Origin: an uncultured Rhodocyclaceae bacterium
GTDB lineage: Bacteria; Pseudomonadota; Gammaproteobacteria; Burkholderiales; Rhodocyclaceae
Direction: 5' to 3'
Length of the DNA: 64,000 nucleotides
Assembly (NCBI GenBank): GCA_907163225.1
Contig: OU015322.1
Coordinates: 1,775,001-1,839,000, forward strand
Positions 1-8,582 of the stretch are shown in pieces (positions within the stretch are counted from its first letter, which is position 1; each line of letters begins with the position of its first letter). A program made the position numbers and the translations under genes. Below the pieces are notes generated by a model that worked only from the letters and a program-made list of their open reading frames with translations, searched no databases and was not told where the DNA came from.

Positions 1-729
1 CGTGCCACCGACCATGGCCATCAAGGAATTCAACGCAACCAGTCCGGAAATTTTGTCGAGCGTCTGGGCGCTCATCACATTGAAGCCAAACCAGCCCACG
101 GTCAGTATCCATGCCCCGAGCGCCAGAAAGGGAATCGATGACGGCGGGTGGGCCGAAATGCGGCCATCCTTGCTGTAGCGCCCGTAGCGCGCGCCAAGAA
201 GAAGCACGGCAGGCAGCGCGATCCAGCCCCCCATCGCGTGAACGACGACCGAACCGGCAAAATCATGGAACTCTTCGCCAAACGTGGCCTTCAGCCAGGC
301 CTGGATACCGAACGCCTGATTCCAGGCTATCCCTTCATAGAAAGGATAGACGAAGCCAACCAGCAGAAAGGTGGCGATCAGTTGCGGGTTGAACTTGGCG
401 CGCTCGGCAATGCCACCCGAGATGATGGCGGGAATGGCGGCGGCGAAAGTCAGCAAGAAGAAAAATTTGGTCAGTTCGTAGCCATTTTTCTCCATTAGCG
501 TTTCGACGCCAGTGAAGAAATTGACCCCGTAGGCAACGCTGTAGCCGACGAAAAAATATGCCACGGTCGACACGCCAAAGTCCGACAAAATCTTGACTAG
601 CGCATTGACCTGGTTTTTTTTGCGAACGGTGCCGACTTCAAGGAAGGCAAAGCCGGCGTGCATGGCCAACACCATGATGGCACCCAGCAATATGAACAGC
701 ACGTTGCTGCTTGATTGATACGTCTCCAT
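1..729 (-). CDS. amtB: Ammonium transporter, Amt family (3' end cut by window edge)
   Basis: The first 243 residues of an Amt/MEP/Rh ammonium channel, which conducts NH3/NH4+ across the inner membrane. The reading frame is open to base 1, so the C-terminal part lies outside the window. Family features visible are the N-terminal helix with HAGFAFLEVGTVRKKN, the stretch AAAIPAIISGGIAERAKF, the WNQAFG region and the DFAGSVVVHAMGGW segment, followed by the motif WFGFNVMSA. The start is the ATG at 729. About 20 bases upstream is the expected transcription start of a sigma-54 type promoter with NtrC-like sites, so expression under nitrogen limitation is likely. No signal peptide is obvious beyond the first membrane helix. 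A neighbouring glnK cannot be seen. Confidence 0.93.
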   Translation of the reverse strand, partial: METYQSSSNVLFILLGAIMVLAMHAGFAFLEVGTVRKKNQVNALVKILSDFGVSTVAYFFVGYSVAYGVNFFTGVETLMEKNGYELTKFFFLLTFAAAIPAIISGGIAERAKFNPQLIATFLLVGFVYPFYEGIAWNQAFGIQAWLKATFGEEFHDFAGSVVVHAMGGWIALPAVLLLGARYGRYSKDGRISAHPPSSIPFLALGAWILTVGWFGFNVMSAQTLDKISGLVALNSLMAMVGGT

Positions 730-761
730 GAAACCCCCCAACAAAGAATGGCCAATTTGAA

Positions 762-777
762 AGCAAGCACCATTCCA
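762..777 (-). promoter_or_regulatory. Sigma-54 (-24/-12) promoter of amtB
   Basis: On the minus strand the sequence reads TGGAATGGTGCTTGCT. This matches the sigma-54 pattern TGGCACG-N4-TTGCW in the invariant GG and GC, the G at position 7, and the full TTGC. The predicted start of transcription is near 750, leaving a leader of about 20 bases before the amtB ATG. Promoter function is inferred from the match and from the gene it precedes. Confidence 0.75.
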
Positions 778-831
778 GTGCATGAATATTGTTACAAATC
801 AGCGTATTACAAAAGCCATAAAACAAAAATC

Positions 832-848
832 CGCACATTTTTGGTGCA
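832..848 (-). promoter_or_regulatory. NtrC-binding dyad upstream of amtB
   Basis: Minus strand TGCACCAAAAATGTGCG fits the NtrC consensus TGCACY-N5-GGTGCA with two mismatches in the right half. It is centred about 90 bp upstream of the predicted sigma-54 start. A second dyad-like sequence, TGCACTGGAATGGTGCT (766-782), overlaps the promoter itself. Binding is inferred from the consensus and from ntrBC being present in this window. Confidence 0.65.
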
Positions 849-887
849 AAAACAACATCGACGCTTCGCTTCGGTGCGTCAACGCCT

Positions 888-2135
888 TTATTTGGGGGCC
901 AACTCGGAGGGTAGCAAAACCCATAGCCTGCCGCTCTGCTTCATCCGCCCGGCCTGTTCGCCAGCCTCTTTGCCAAAGCCCCAAAAGAAATCAGCGCGCA
1001 CCGCGCCCTTGATCGCCCCACCGGTGTCCTGCGCCATGACCAGACGATTCAGCGGTAACACGGTGTTGGGCCGCGTCGTCGCCAGAAACACCGGCGAGCC
1101 GAGGGGTATTGACCGCGGGTCGATGGCGATACTGCGCTCTGCGGTCAGGGGCACACCCAGCGCGCCAATCGGGCCGTCCTGGCTGTTGGGCACCTCACGG
1201 AAGAAAACGTAGCTGGGATTCGCGTTCAACAGGCTGTCGAGACGGGTCGGATTGGCCCGTGCCCAAGCCTGGATCCCCTGCATGGAAGCCTCTTCCAGCT
1301 TCAACTCGCCGCGATTGACCAATGCTTTCCCGATGGATTGGTAGGGGTGCCCGTTTTGATCGGCATAATTCAGGCGAACCGTGCTGCCGTCCGTCAGCTT
1401 GACGCGCCCTGAACCCTGAACCTGCAGAAAAAATAGCTCGACCGCATCGTCGACGAAGAGCAGCGTCTTGCCCGGCAGCTTTTCGCCATGCGCGACGATG
1501 TCAGCCCGCGACCAGTAGGGGACGATCTTGTTGCCTTCCAGGCGACCACGCACGCGCTTGTCCTTGAGCTCCGGGAAGACGGATGACAAGTCAATCGTTA
1601 GCAAGTCATCCGGCACTCCGCGCACCGGCTGCTCGTAGCCCTTGGCCCGCGTCCGGCTGCCACGCAGCAAAGGTTCGTAGTAGCCGGTGACCATGCCGTT
1701 GGCCGCACCATCGCCGGCGACTACCCCATAAGGCTTCAGATGCTGCTCGAAGAAGCGCCGCGGATCGTGTCCGGGCTTGCCATCCGCCGCCCGCGCCAGA
1801 TCACAGACGCGTTTCCAGCCCGGGCCGTTCGGCTTGCTGGTGACACCGCGGCAGGAGAGCATGAAGGCAGGCCAGGCAGCGGCGACATCATCGGCCGACC
1901 AGCCGGGCAAATCGATCCAGCTAGCCGCCTGGAACGACCGGGCAAAGGGTGCCGGCGCTGCTGGCGCAGTGGGCTGCGGGGCGGGCGCTGGAGGAACCAG
2001 CGTCGGGCAAACCGGGCAGGCCGGACAACTGCTGGCGACCGAAGGGCAGGTCGCCGGAGCGACAACGGGAGGCACCGTGGAACAGCCGGCCAGCAGGGTA
2101 AGAAATAAAAGCGTAACGGCTTGGATTTTTCGCAT
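888..2135 (-). CDS. mltA: Membrane-bound lytic murein transglycosylase A
   Basis: A 415-aa outer-membrane lipoprotein that cleaves peptidoglycan between MurNAc and GlcNAc with 1,6-anhydro ring formation. The start chosen at 2135 gives a short signal peptide ending in the lipobox LLAGC (about residues 14-18); the frame runs further upstream, but that extension would bury the signal. A Pro/Ala/Cys-rich linker covers roughly residues 20-65. The MltA domain follows, with GMVTGYYEPLL and the FFLQVQGSGRV segment. A C-terminal 3D domain holds the catalytic Asp in MAQDTGGAIKGAVRADFFWG. The linker CPSVASSCPACPVCP is unusually cysteine-rich. The gene reads toward amtB, which has its own promoter 110 bp further on. 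Confidence 0.93.
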   Translation of the reverse strand: MRKIQAVTLLFLTLLAGCSTVPPVVAPATCPSVASSCPACPVCPTLVPPAPAPQPTAPAAPAPFARSFQAASWIDLPGWSADDVAAAWPAFMLSCRGVTSKPNGPGWKRVCDLARAADGKPGHDPRRFFEQHLKPYGVVAGDGAANGMVTGYYEPLLRGSRTRAKGYEQPVRGVPDDLLTIDLSSVFPELKDKRVRGRLEGNKIVPYWSRADIVAHGEKLPGKTLLFVDDAVELFFLQVQGSGRVKLTDGSTVRLNYADQNGHPYQSIGKALVNRGELKLEEASMQGIQAWARANPTRLDSLLNANPSYVFFREVPNSQDGPIGALGVPLTAERSIAIDPRSIPLGSPVFLATTRPNTVLPLNRLVMAQDTGGAIKGAVRADFFWGFGKEAGEQAGRMKQSGRLWVLLPSELAPK

Positions 2136-2181
2136 GGGTTTCGCTAGAGTTCGCAATTTGCCGCGAAGTATACCTGCCGCC

Positions 2182-3072
2182 ATGCCCAATCCAACGTCAT
2201 TGGAACACCTGCTTGCCCGCGCCGAGGCCGTCCTCGGCCGCCTCGAAGCGGTGTTGCCGCCCGCCCCGCAACAGCCCGACTGGCAGGCTGCCGTCGCTTT
2301 TCGTTGGCGCAAAGGCAATGGTCGTGGCTGGCTGCAGGCGGTTCGCCACCCGCATCCGATTCGCCTGAGCGACCTGGAAAACATCGACGACCAGAAGGAT
2401 CGCATCGTCGCCAACACCCGTCAGTTCGTCGCCGGGCAGACGGCCAACAACGTGCTGCTGACCGGCTCGCGCGGCTCCGGCAAATCCTCGCTGGTCAAAG
2501 CCGTACTCAACCAGTTTTCGGGCAAGGGGCTACGCCTGATCGAGGTGGACAAGGAGGACTTGATCGATCTGGCGGACATCGTTGACCTGATCGACGGTCG
2601 ACCGGAAAAATTCATCATTTTTTGCGATGACCTGTCGTTCGAGGCTGGCGAAACGGCCTACAAGGCGCTCAAATCGGTGCTCGACGGCTCGATCGCCGCG
2701 CCCCCCGACAACGTGCTGATCTACGCCACGTCGAACCGCCGCCACCTGATGCCGGAATATTTTTCCGAAAACCTCGAAACGCATCGCGTCGACGACGAAA
2801 TCCACCCCGGCGAAACGACCGAGGAAAAAATTTCCCTGTCCGAGCGTTTCGGCCTGTGGATTTCCTTCTACCCGTTCAGCCAGGACGACTACCTGGCCAT
2901 CGCCAATCACTGGGCGCGCCAACTGGGCGTCCCCGCTGAAGTCATCGCCGCCAGCGAGCGCGAGGCGCTGAACTGGGCGCTCAGCCGCGGCTCACGTTCC
3001 GGCCGCGTAGCGTGGCAGTTTGCCAAGGATCTGGCCGGCCGCCAGAAACCGGGCCGAAAGAAAGCCAAGTGA
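2182..3072 (+). CDS. DUF815 family AAA+-like ATP-binding protein
   Basis: A 296-aa cytoplasmic ATPase of the DUF815 family, whose function is not established. Walker A is GSRGSGKSS near residue 94. Walker B lies in KFIIFCDDLSFE, a family hallmark, followed by the sensor region LIYATSNRRHLMPEYF and an arginine-rich C-terminus. The ATG at 2182 is preferred; the frame extends upstream only through sequence antisense to mltA. Its stop overlaps the GTG start of the MutT-ThiE gene (GTGA), so the two are probably one transcript. This ATPase next to the Nudix gene is common in betaproteobacteria. No partner for the ATPase activity is evident. Confidence 0.88.
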   Translation: MPNPTSLEHLLARAEAVLGRLEAVLPPAPQQPDWQAAVAFRWRKGNGRGWLQAVRHPHPIRLSDLENIDDQKDRIVANTRQFVAGQTANNVLLTGSRGSGKSSLVKAVLNQFSGKGLRLIEVDKEDLIDLADIVDLIDGRPEKFIIFCDDLSFEAGETAYKALKSVLDGSIAAPPDNVLIYATSNRRHLMPEYFSENLETHRVDDEIHPGETTEEKISLSERFGLWISFYPFSQDDYLAIANHWARQLGVPAEVIAASEREALNWALSRGSRSGRVAWQFAKDLAGRQKPGRKKAK

Positions 3073-4013
3073 CCAAGATCGTCGAAGTCGCAGCCGCCGT
3101 CATGATGCGCGCCGACGGCCGCGAGTTCCTGCTCGCCCAGCGCCCGGAAGGCAAGGTTTACGCCGGCTACTGGGAGTTCCCTGGCGGCAAGGTCGAACCT
3201 GGCGAAAGCGTGCGCGACGCGTTGATCCGCGAACTGCAGGAAGAACTCGGCATCACCGCCTCTGAATGCTCACCGTGGCTGACCCGCCAATTCACCTACC
3301 CGCACGCCACCGTTCGCCTGAATTTCTGGCGCGTCACCGCCTGGGAGGGCGAAATCGGCATAACTGCGCCACTTGAGCATTCTGCGGTCGACTGGCAAAA
3401 AACCGGAAAATCGGCCACCGTCGCCCCCATCCTGCCGGCCAACGATCCCATCCTGAAAGCCTTGTCGCTACCGACGACAATGGCCATCACGAACGCCGAA
3501 ACCGAAGGCACCGAGCGCCAGCTTGAACGACTGGAGGACGCACTCCTGGCCGGGCTGCGATTGATTCAGGTGCGCGACAAAGACTGGCCTGCCGCCCAGC
3601 GCCTGTGGTTTGCCGAAGGCGTTTGCCGGCTGGCGCATAGCCACGGGGCGCTGGTCGTCATCAACGACGACGAAGAAATCGCCCGCCGGGTCGGGGCCGA
3701 TGGCATCCACCTGTCGTCAGCCCGCCTGGCCGCCTGCACGCAGCGCCCCGACTTCACGTGGGTCGGCGCCTCCTGCCACAACGCCGACGAAGTGACGCGC
3801 GCCGGCGAACTTGGCCTCGACTACGCCCTGCTCGGCCCGGTGCTGCCAACCCAAACCCACCCCGACGCCACGGGACTCGGCTGGACGGCATTCGCCGGGC
3901 AACTGACCGGAAACACCCTACCTGTGCTGGCGCTGGGCGGAATGACCCCGGCCGCGCTGAGCACCGCTCAGAAACACGGCGCGCACGGCATCGCGATGAT
4001 GCGTGGCTGGTAA
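3069..4013 (+). CDS. Nudix (MutT-like) hydrolase fused to a ThiE-like domain
   Basis: A 314-aa two-domain protein. Residues 1-130 form a Nudix hydrolase of the MutT type (8-oxo-dGTP pyrophosphatase), with the Nudix box starting GGKVEPGES and continuing RELQEELGI. Residues from about 135 to the end form a thiamine-phosphate-synthase-like TIM barrel, with INDDEEIARRVGADGIHL, GASCH and LLGPVLPTQTHPDA. The GTG start at 3069 overlaps the stop of the upstream ATPase. This fusion is known in beta- and gammaproteobacteria. Whether the ThiE part makes thiamine phosphate or only binds a phosphate ligand cannot be told; the usual GPVFPTxTK lysine is His here (TQTHPDA). Confidence 0.9.
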   Translation: MTKIVEVAAAVMMRADGREFLLAQRPEGKVYAGYWEFPGGKVEPGESVRDALIRELQEELGITASECSPWLTRQFTYPHATVRLNFWRVTAWEGEIGITAPLEHSAVDWQKTGKSATVAPILPANDPILKALSLPTTMAITNAETEGTERQLERLEDALLAGLRLIQVRDKDWPAAQRLWFAEGVCRLAHSHGALVVINDDEEIARRVGADGIHLSSARLAACTQRPDFTWVGASCHNADEVTRAGELGLDYALLGPVLPTQTHPDATGLGWTAFAGQLTGNTLPVLALGGMTPAALSTAQKHGAHGIAMMRGW

Positions 4014-4033
4014 AAGCTGTCGGGCGAATTTGA

Positions 4034-4064
4034 AATTTGGCGGATTTTCCAGTTGACCGCAGCA
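4034..4064 (+). repeat. Dispersed A-block repeat, intergenic copy
   Basis: AATTTGGCGGATTTTCC followed by AGTTGACCGCAGCA. It lies between the convergent ends of the MutT-ThiE gene and yacG. It differs from the family consensus at about three positions. Confidence 0.75.
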
Positions 4065-4110
4065 CCGGGCGCTATTTCCGTGGTCACCGAAGGCCACCGG
4101 ATGGCCGAAT

Positions 4111-4317
4111 TCAGCGTTGCGGCTGATCCGGAAAGTCGAGGCCGGGCGTACCGGCCTCGTCGTCACTGACCGCGCCGCCAATGCGATAGGCGTCACTGGC
4201 CCAGCAACCGAGGTCAATTTGTTTGCAACGTTCGGAACAGAACGGACGATGCGGATTTTCCGGTGCCCACAGCGCATCTTCGCCGCATTGCGGACAACGT
4301 ACCTTGCGCGCCGTCAT
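4111..4317 (-). CDS. yacG: DNA gyrase inhibitor YacG, zinc-ribbon protein
   Basis: A 68-aa zinc protein with the family pattern [10 protein letters not shown] and [21 protein letters not shown]. The two CxxC-type pairs bind one zinc. In E. coli the protein binds gyrase and blocks DNA binding. The start overlaps the zapD stop as TGATG, so translation is coupled. The acidic tail ([15 protein letters not shown]) is typical. It is the last gene of the minus-strand coaE-zapD-yacG cluster. Confidence 0.92.
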   Translation of the reverse strand: MTARKVRCPQCGEDALWAPENPHRPFCSERCKQIDLGCWASDAYRIGGAVSDDEAGTPGLDFPDQPQR

Positions 4318-5075
4318 CAGAGATTGCAGAAGGTCAGGTCGAAGTCGACATCGCGCTCACAGCCGCGCGCCTTGATTTCACCCGCCGGCGGCTTGGTGAA
4401 TCGGATGTTCAGGAAATACTTGTTGGCGCTGACTTCAGGGATCGCCTGCTCGTCGGCACTGAGCGTGACGCGAACCATCTGCGCGGCGGAACCGCCCAGA
4501 TTGAGCTGGAACTGACCGTTGGTTGCCGTGTAGTTTTTTGGCCGGCCGCTGGAGCGCAACAGGCGCAAGACGATTGATGCCGCATCACGCAGGGGCAGCA
4601 TCGGCTTGGTCCAGCCGTCCAGGGCAGCACGTCGGACATCCGCCGGACGATGCAGCCACCAGTGGTAGGACGGCAGGTCGAATTCGCAGACGCCGCCAGG
4701 AATGGCCGCCCGGCTCTTGATGCCCATCAGCCAGTCGTTTTCACGCAGGTACTGGCCGATCTTGCCGGTCATGCCGAGTAGCGCAGCCGAGGACTGCTCG
4801 ATTTCGTAAAGTGCGCCGGACAGCGCCTCTTCGGAAATATCGGGGTTGTTGCGAAAGGCCAGCAGGGTTTGCCGCTGCCTTTCGAGCTCCTGGATCAGAT
4901 CCATCTTGAGGTCGGCACGACCGGCCACCTCAAGGATTTCGAACATGGAAACGAGTGCGGTATGGTGCTCAAGGGCACCGTCTTCCTGCGCGAAATACGC
5001 CGTTTTTTCGAACAGATCTTCGAGACGCAGCAATGTGCGGATGCGCTCGTTGAACGGGTATTCGTAAGTAATCAC
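4317..5075 (-). CDS. zapD: Cell division protein ZapD
   Basis: A 252-aa cytoplasmic protein of the ZapD (YacF) family, which crosslinks FtsZ filaments and stabilises the Z ring. It begins with the family sequence [19 protein letters not shown] and contains [16 protein letters not shown] and SYHWWLHRP. Length is normal for the family. It lies between coaE and yacG, the usual order, but the type IV prepilin peptidase gene that often precedes coaE is absent here. The C-terminus runs directly into yacG. Confidence 0.93.
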   Translation of the reverse strand: MITYEYPFNERIRTLLRLEDLFEKTAYFAQEDGALEHHTALVSMFEILEVAGRADLKMDLIQELERQRQTLLAFRNNPDISEEALSGALYEIEQSSAALLGMTGKIGQYLRENDWLMGIKSRAAIPGGVCEFDLPSYHWWLHRPADVRRAALDGWTKPMLPLRDAASIVLRLLRSSGRPKNYTATNGQFQLNLGGSAAQMVRVTLSADEQAIPEVSANKYFLNIRFTKPPAGEIKARGCERDVDFDLTFCNL

Positions 5076-5135
5076 GCGGCGTGGGTCCGAAGAAACGGAA
5101 AATTTTGTTTATTCTGAGCTATTTGCAGGCAAATC

Positions 5136-5759
5136 TCAACAGCTTGCTTTAAGTAATTTGCCGGCGAGTGCGAGATACTCTAAATGCAAGGCTTTGACCT
5201 GATCGTAAATTTTTGTTCTGGCGCCATCATTAACGACGACATCGTTTGCCACGGACAGCCGTTGCTCGCGTGTCGCTTGCGCCGCCATGATCGCTTTTAC
5301 CGCGTCGACAGAAAGGCCATTGCGGGCCACAACACGTTCGATTTGCAGACTTTCCGGGCAATCGACGACGACAATCCGGTCGCAGCGCTCGCGATATGTT
5401 CCGGACTCGACCAACAGCGGCACAGCCAGAATGACGTAGGGCGTTGCCGCTGCCGCGCAACGCTCGGCTGATATCTGCCGGATAAGGGGATGCAGGATGC
5501 CTTCAAGCCGCACTCTGGCCGAAGGGTCGGCAAACACCCGCTGGCGCACGGCAGACCGATCCATGGCGCCGTCCTTGCCGAGGATCTGATTGCCGAATTC
5601 TGCGCTCAGCGCCGGCATTGCCGCTCCACCGGCGGCGGTCAGTTCATGGGCGATGGCATCGGTATCGACCAGCGCCGCGCCTAGTTCGACAAACAGATCG
5701 GCAACGGTGCTTTTGCCGCTCCCTATGCCCCCAGTCAAACCAACGATGAAACGACTCAC
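5136..5759 (-). CDS. coaE: Dephospho-CoA kinase
   Basis: A 207-aa cytoplasmic enzyme for the last step of coenzyme A synthesis, phosphorylating the 3'-OH of dephospho-CoA. The P-loop is GLTGGIGSGKS at residues 7-17, followed by LVDTDAIAH, which carries the conserved Asp-x-Asp. The GTG start overlaps the stop of the SPOR-domain gene (GTGA). Together with coaD at 21.0 kb and coaX at 47.2 kb, the window holds three CoA pathway genes in separate places. Confidence 0.95.
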   Translation of the reverse strand: MSRFIVGLTGGIGSGKSTVADLFVELGAALVDTDAIAHELTAAGGAAMPALSAEFGNQILGKDGAMDRSAVRQRVFADPSARVRLEGILHPLIRQISAERCAAAATPYVILAVPLLVESGTYRERCDRIVVVDCPESLQIERVVARNGLSVDAVKAIMAAQATREQRLSVANDVVVNDGARTKIYDQVKALHLEYLALAGKLLKASC

Positions 5760-6490
5760 TTGCAGCCTTGCGCTTCAGCCTTGGGCAAGGCCACGCCGAC
5801 TGCGGCGAGCAGCGCCGCCTTATCCCCGCTTCGCGCCCTCGCCTGCAAGGTCACCGCACTGTCCTTGCCAGGACGCGGCCCTGCGGATGCAGAACGGACG
5901 CCATTGACCTTCAATTCGGCCAGGCGATCCTGACTACCTTTTTCCGTGGAAAAGACGCCCAGCGAAATGGCGAAACGATTCGGGCCTTCCTGAATGACGA
6001 AGAAATCCTTGATGCCAAGCTCGCGCAATTCAGCGGCCTTCTTGTCAGCATCCGCCTTGCTGGGCAGCGGCGGCACGAAAACCCACCAGCCATTGCCAGC
6101 CGACACAAGTGTCGTGCGCGTCAGCTTGAACGTTTTGAATCGATCGGCCAGCAAGCCGGAGAGGCGGTCAGCATCGGCCACGGACAGTTGTCGCCAGACC
6201 AGACAAACGGGAGCCTTCTCGAGCTTTTCTTCCTTGATCGGTAATTCAGGCTCTTCTTGGGCCAGGACCACGGGTGCCGGCTCCGCTTCCGGCGCGGCAG
6301 CTTCAACCGCCGGTTCGGGTTTGGCGGGCACAAGCGGCGCCTCGCCCCGCGAGACGATCCGCATCTGCTCAGGAGCGACCTGATGCTCGACACGTCCGGC
6401 ATCCGGGTTGTCCGGATGGCCGAAATAGCCAGCGCCGAAGGCGTAGAACAGCAGGTTGGCGAGAACGAGCAGGAAGACCAGGGCTTTCAC
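5756..6490 (-). CDS. SPOR-domain membrane protein
   Basis: A 244-aa protein with one N-terminal membrane helix (VFLLVLANLLFYAFGAGYF), a Pro/Glu/Ala-rich linker to about residue 85, and a SPOR-like fold from about residue 90 (LVWRQLSVADADRLSGLL to the GVFSTEKGSQDRLAEL repeat). SPOR domains bind denuded septal peptidoglycan, so a role at the division site is likely. The position next to coaE and zapD fits. No enzymatic domain is present. The start at 6490 gives the membrane helix directly at the N-terminus. The gene ends 4 bp inside coaE. Confidence 0.82.
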   Translation of the reverse strand: MKALVFLLVLANLLFYAFGAGYFGHPDNPDAGRVEHQVAPEQMRIVSRGEAPLVPAKPEPAVEAAAPEAEPAPVVLAQEEPELPIKEEKLEKAPVCLVWRQLSVADADRLSGLLADRFKTFKLTRTTLVSAGNGWWVFVPPLPSKADADKKAAELRELGIKDFFVIQEGPNRFAISLGVFSTEKGSQDRLAELKVNGVRSASAGPRPGKDSAVTLQARARSGDKAALLAAVGVALPKAEAQGCK

Positions 6491-6494
6491 GGCA

Positions 6495-7859
6495 TCAGCC
6501 TACTTTCGGCAGGTGCTTGAGCGACTCGGCGATGGCGGCTTCCGGATAATCATAGTCTTCGAGCTTGCCGGAGAAGAATTTGTCGTAGGACGCCATGTCG
6601 AAGTGGCCGTGGCCGGTCAGGCTGAACAGGATGGTCTTGGCCTCGCCGGTCACCTTGCACTTGAGCGCCTCGTCGATGGCGGCGCGGATGGCGTGGCAGG
6701 ACTCCGGCGCAGGGATGATGCCTTCGGCGCGGGCGAACTGGACACCGGCCTCGAAAGTAGCGACCTGCGGCACGGCCAGCGCCTCGATACGGCCCTCGTT
6801 CAGCAGTTGCGAAACGAGCGGCGAGTCGCCGTGGTAACGCAAGCCACCGGCGTGGATGCCGGGCGGCATGAAGTCGTGGCCGAGCGTGTACATTTTCATG
6901 ATCGGCGTGTAGCCGGAGACGTCGCCGTAGTCGTAGGCGTAGTGGCCCTTGGTCAGCGTCGGGCAGGAAGTCGGCTCGACGGCGACGCAGCGCAGGTTGG
7001 TGGCACGTTTGTCGCCGGCTGCCTTGTCGGCGAGGAAGGGGAAGGCGATGCCGCCGAAACTGGAGCCACCACCACAGGGCCCGAAAATCACGTCGGGGTA
7101 GAGGCCGATCTTGTCGAACTGCTTCTTGGCTTCGAGGCCGATGACGGTCTGGTGCAGCAACACGTGATTGAGCACGGAGCCCAGCGTGTAGCAGGTGCCG
7201 GCTTCGGCTGCAGCCTCCTCGACCGCTTCCGAAATGGCCAGGCCGAGCGAGCCCTGGTTGTCCGGATCGGCGGCCAGTGCAGCGCGGCCGGCGTTGGTCA
7301 GCTTGCTGGGGCTGGCGAAAACCTCGGCACCCCAGGTCTGCATCATCGAGCGGCGGAAAGGCTTCTGTTCATAGCTGACCTTGACCATGAAAACGCGCAC
7401 CGGCAGGCCGAACATCTGGCCAGCGAAGGCGATCGACGAGCCCCACTGGCCGGCGCCGGTTTCGGTGGTCAGCCGCTTGGTACCGGCGATCTTGTTGAAA
7501 TAGGCTTGCGGCACGGCGGAATTCGGCTTGTGCGAACCAGCCGGCGAAACGCCTTCGTATTTGTAGAAAATCTTGGCCGGCGTACCGAGTGCCTGCTCCA
7601 GACGCAAGGCGCGGCAGAGCGGGGCGGGGCGCCACAGGGCGTAGATCTGGCGGACTTCTTCAGGGATGGCGATCCAGCGTTCAGCCGACATTTCCTGCTC
7701 GATGATCGGGCCGGGGAAAATCGCGCCCATCGCCTCCGGCGGCACCGGATTGCCATCCGGCCCGAGCGGCGGCGCCGGTGGATTGAGCATGTCGGCGACG
7801 ACGTTGTACCAGTGGGTGGGAATATCTTCTTGTTCTAGATTGATGCGCAGCGGCGTCAC
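6495..7859 (-). CDS. TrpB2-type tryptophan synthase beta-like, PLP enzyme
   Basis: A 454-aa fold-type II PLP enzyme of the TrpB2 group. The PLP lysine lies in SPAGSHKPNSA, the phosphate loop is GPCGGGSSFGG, and the C-terminal GHGHFDMASYDKFFSG is typical of TrpB2. These enzymes condense indole and serine without needing TrpA; they occur alongside or instead of TrpB1. No other trp gene is near. The GTG at 7859 is chosen because GGGAGAG lies 5 bases upstream. An in-frame ATG at 7937 falls inside the A-block repeat, has no ribosome site, and would add 26 residues with no family support. Confidence 0.9.
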   Translation of the reverse strand: MTPLRINLEQEDIPTHWYNVVADMLNPPAPPLGPDGNPVPPEAMGAIFPGPIIEQEMSAERWIAIPEEVRQIYALWRPAPLCRALRLEQALGTPAKIFYKYEGVSPAGSHKPNSAVPQAYFNKIAGTKRLTTETGAGQWGSSIAFAGQMFGLPVRVFMVKVSYEQKPFRRSMMQTWGAEVFASPSKLTNAGRAALAADPDNQGSLGLAISEAVEEAAAEAGTCYTLGSVLNHVLLHQTVIGLEAKKQFDKIGLYPDVIFGPCGGGSSFGGIAFPFLADKAAGDKRATNLRCVAVEPTSCPTLTKGHYAYDYGDVSGYTPIMKMYTLGHDFMPPGIHAGGLRYHGDSPLVSQLLNEGRIEALAVPQVATFEAGVQFARAEGIIPAPESCHAIRAAIDEALKCKVTGEAKTILFSLTGHGHFDMASYDKFFSGKLEDYDYPEAAIAESLKHLPKVG

Positions 7860-7935
7860 TTTTCTCTCCCGGAAAGCGTTGGCTGAAAGGCGGTAACTTA
7901 CTCCAAATGGGCCGCCCAACCAAGAGTCCATCTTC

Positions 7936-7967
7936 ATTTTGGGCGTTTTTCCGGGTTGACCGCAGCA
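7936..7967 (+). repeat. Dispersed A-block repeat, intergenic copy
   Basis: ATTTTGGGCGTTTTTCC followed by GGGTTGACCGCAGCATTC, with one extra G. It lies in the 168-bp divergent region between trpB2 and the DOMON gene, where nothing else stands out. The last 16 bases recur exactly at 19176-19191. Confidence 0.8.
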
Positions 7968-8027
7968 TTCCGGGAAGCAAGCAGTTAAAGTACGGCCTGC
8001 ACCCGATTTTCATTCTCAGAACCCGCC

Positions 8028-8582
8028 TTGAACCGCCTGAATCACACGCCCCTGATCTGCCATCCGGCGACGCCCTGCACCGCTGTCGAGGCCATTGACA
8101 TCACGGTTGAACGCACCGCGGCAGGCGGCCTTGAACTGTGCTTTCGCGTACACGGCGCACCAGCGGCCATCCTTCTCCCGTCGCCGCAACCGTCCGGCCC
8201 GGCTGACCAGTTGTGGCAGCACACTTGCTGCGAAGCCTTTGTTTCCACGGTCAACCAGAAAAATTATCAGGAATTCAATTTTTCACCCTCCGGTCAGTGG
8301 GCAGCTTATCGCTTCACGGATTACCGCGAACGCGACACCAGTTTTTCGCCTGCATGCGCCCCCATCGTCGCCTTAGAGCTCCAGCCCAACGGCTTCCTCC
8401 TCAAAGCCGGGCTTGCCCCTGCGCTATTGCCCGCTGACCAGACGCTACAACTCGGCATCACCGCCGTCATCGAAGCTGCCGATGGCCGCAAGAGCTACTG
8501 GGCGCTACAACACAGCGCGCCGCAACCCGATTTTCATCTCCGCCCAAGCTTCACCCTGACCCTGAACCGCAACCCGCCATGA
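8028..8582 (+). CDS. DOMON-like domain protein
   Basis: A 184-aa protein resembling the DOMON-like beta-sandwich family found next to muramidase genes. Conserved elements are ADQLWQHTCCEAFV, the segment EFNFSPSGQWAAYRF, and KSYWALQHSAPQPDFHLRPSF near the end (split by variable residues in relatives). No signal peptide is seen. Its stop overlaps the start of the DUF1343/NamZ gene (ATGA), so the two act from one transcript. The fold suggests carbohydrate or haem binding; the partner gene favours a peptidoglycan sugar, which is inference. The stretch STVNQKNY is encoded by a degenerate A-block-like sequence. Confidence 0.78.
   Translation: MNRLNHTPLICHPATPCTAVEAIDITVERTAAGGLELCFRVHGAPAAILLPSPQPSGPADQLWQHTCCEAFVSTVNQKNYQEFNFSPSGQWAAYRFTDYRERDTSFSPACAPIVALELQPNGFLLKAGLAPALLPADQTLQLGITAVIEAADGRKSYWALQHSAPQPDFHLRPSFTLTLNRNPP

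Noticed and set aside
888-2417. Longer mltA reading frame starting at 2417.
   Set aside because: The extra N-terminus is antisense to the DUF815 gene and would place the lipoprotein signal peptide internally.
2581-2625. TCGACCGGAAAAATTC resembles a reversed A block in the DUF815 gene.
   Set aside because: The encoded RPEKFIIFCDD is a conserved family motif, so the similarity follows from coding constraint.
3370-3420. CTGCGGTCGACTGG near CCGGAAAATCGGCC in the MutT-ThiE gene looks like a split A block.
   Set aside because: The two halves are separated by extra bases and the match is too loose to count as a copy.
3069-4013. Reading the ThiE-like part as evidence of a thi operon or TPP riboswitch.
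   Set aside because: No thi-box sequence or other thi genes are adjacent; thiL at 37.9 kb is in a different operon.
6456-7838. Long plus-strand open frame opposite trpB2, and similar long frames opposite the DUF1343, dynamin and M16 genes.
   Set aside because: They are high-GC antisense shadows with no recognisable family and lie wholly over well-supported genes.
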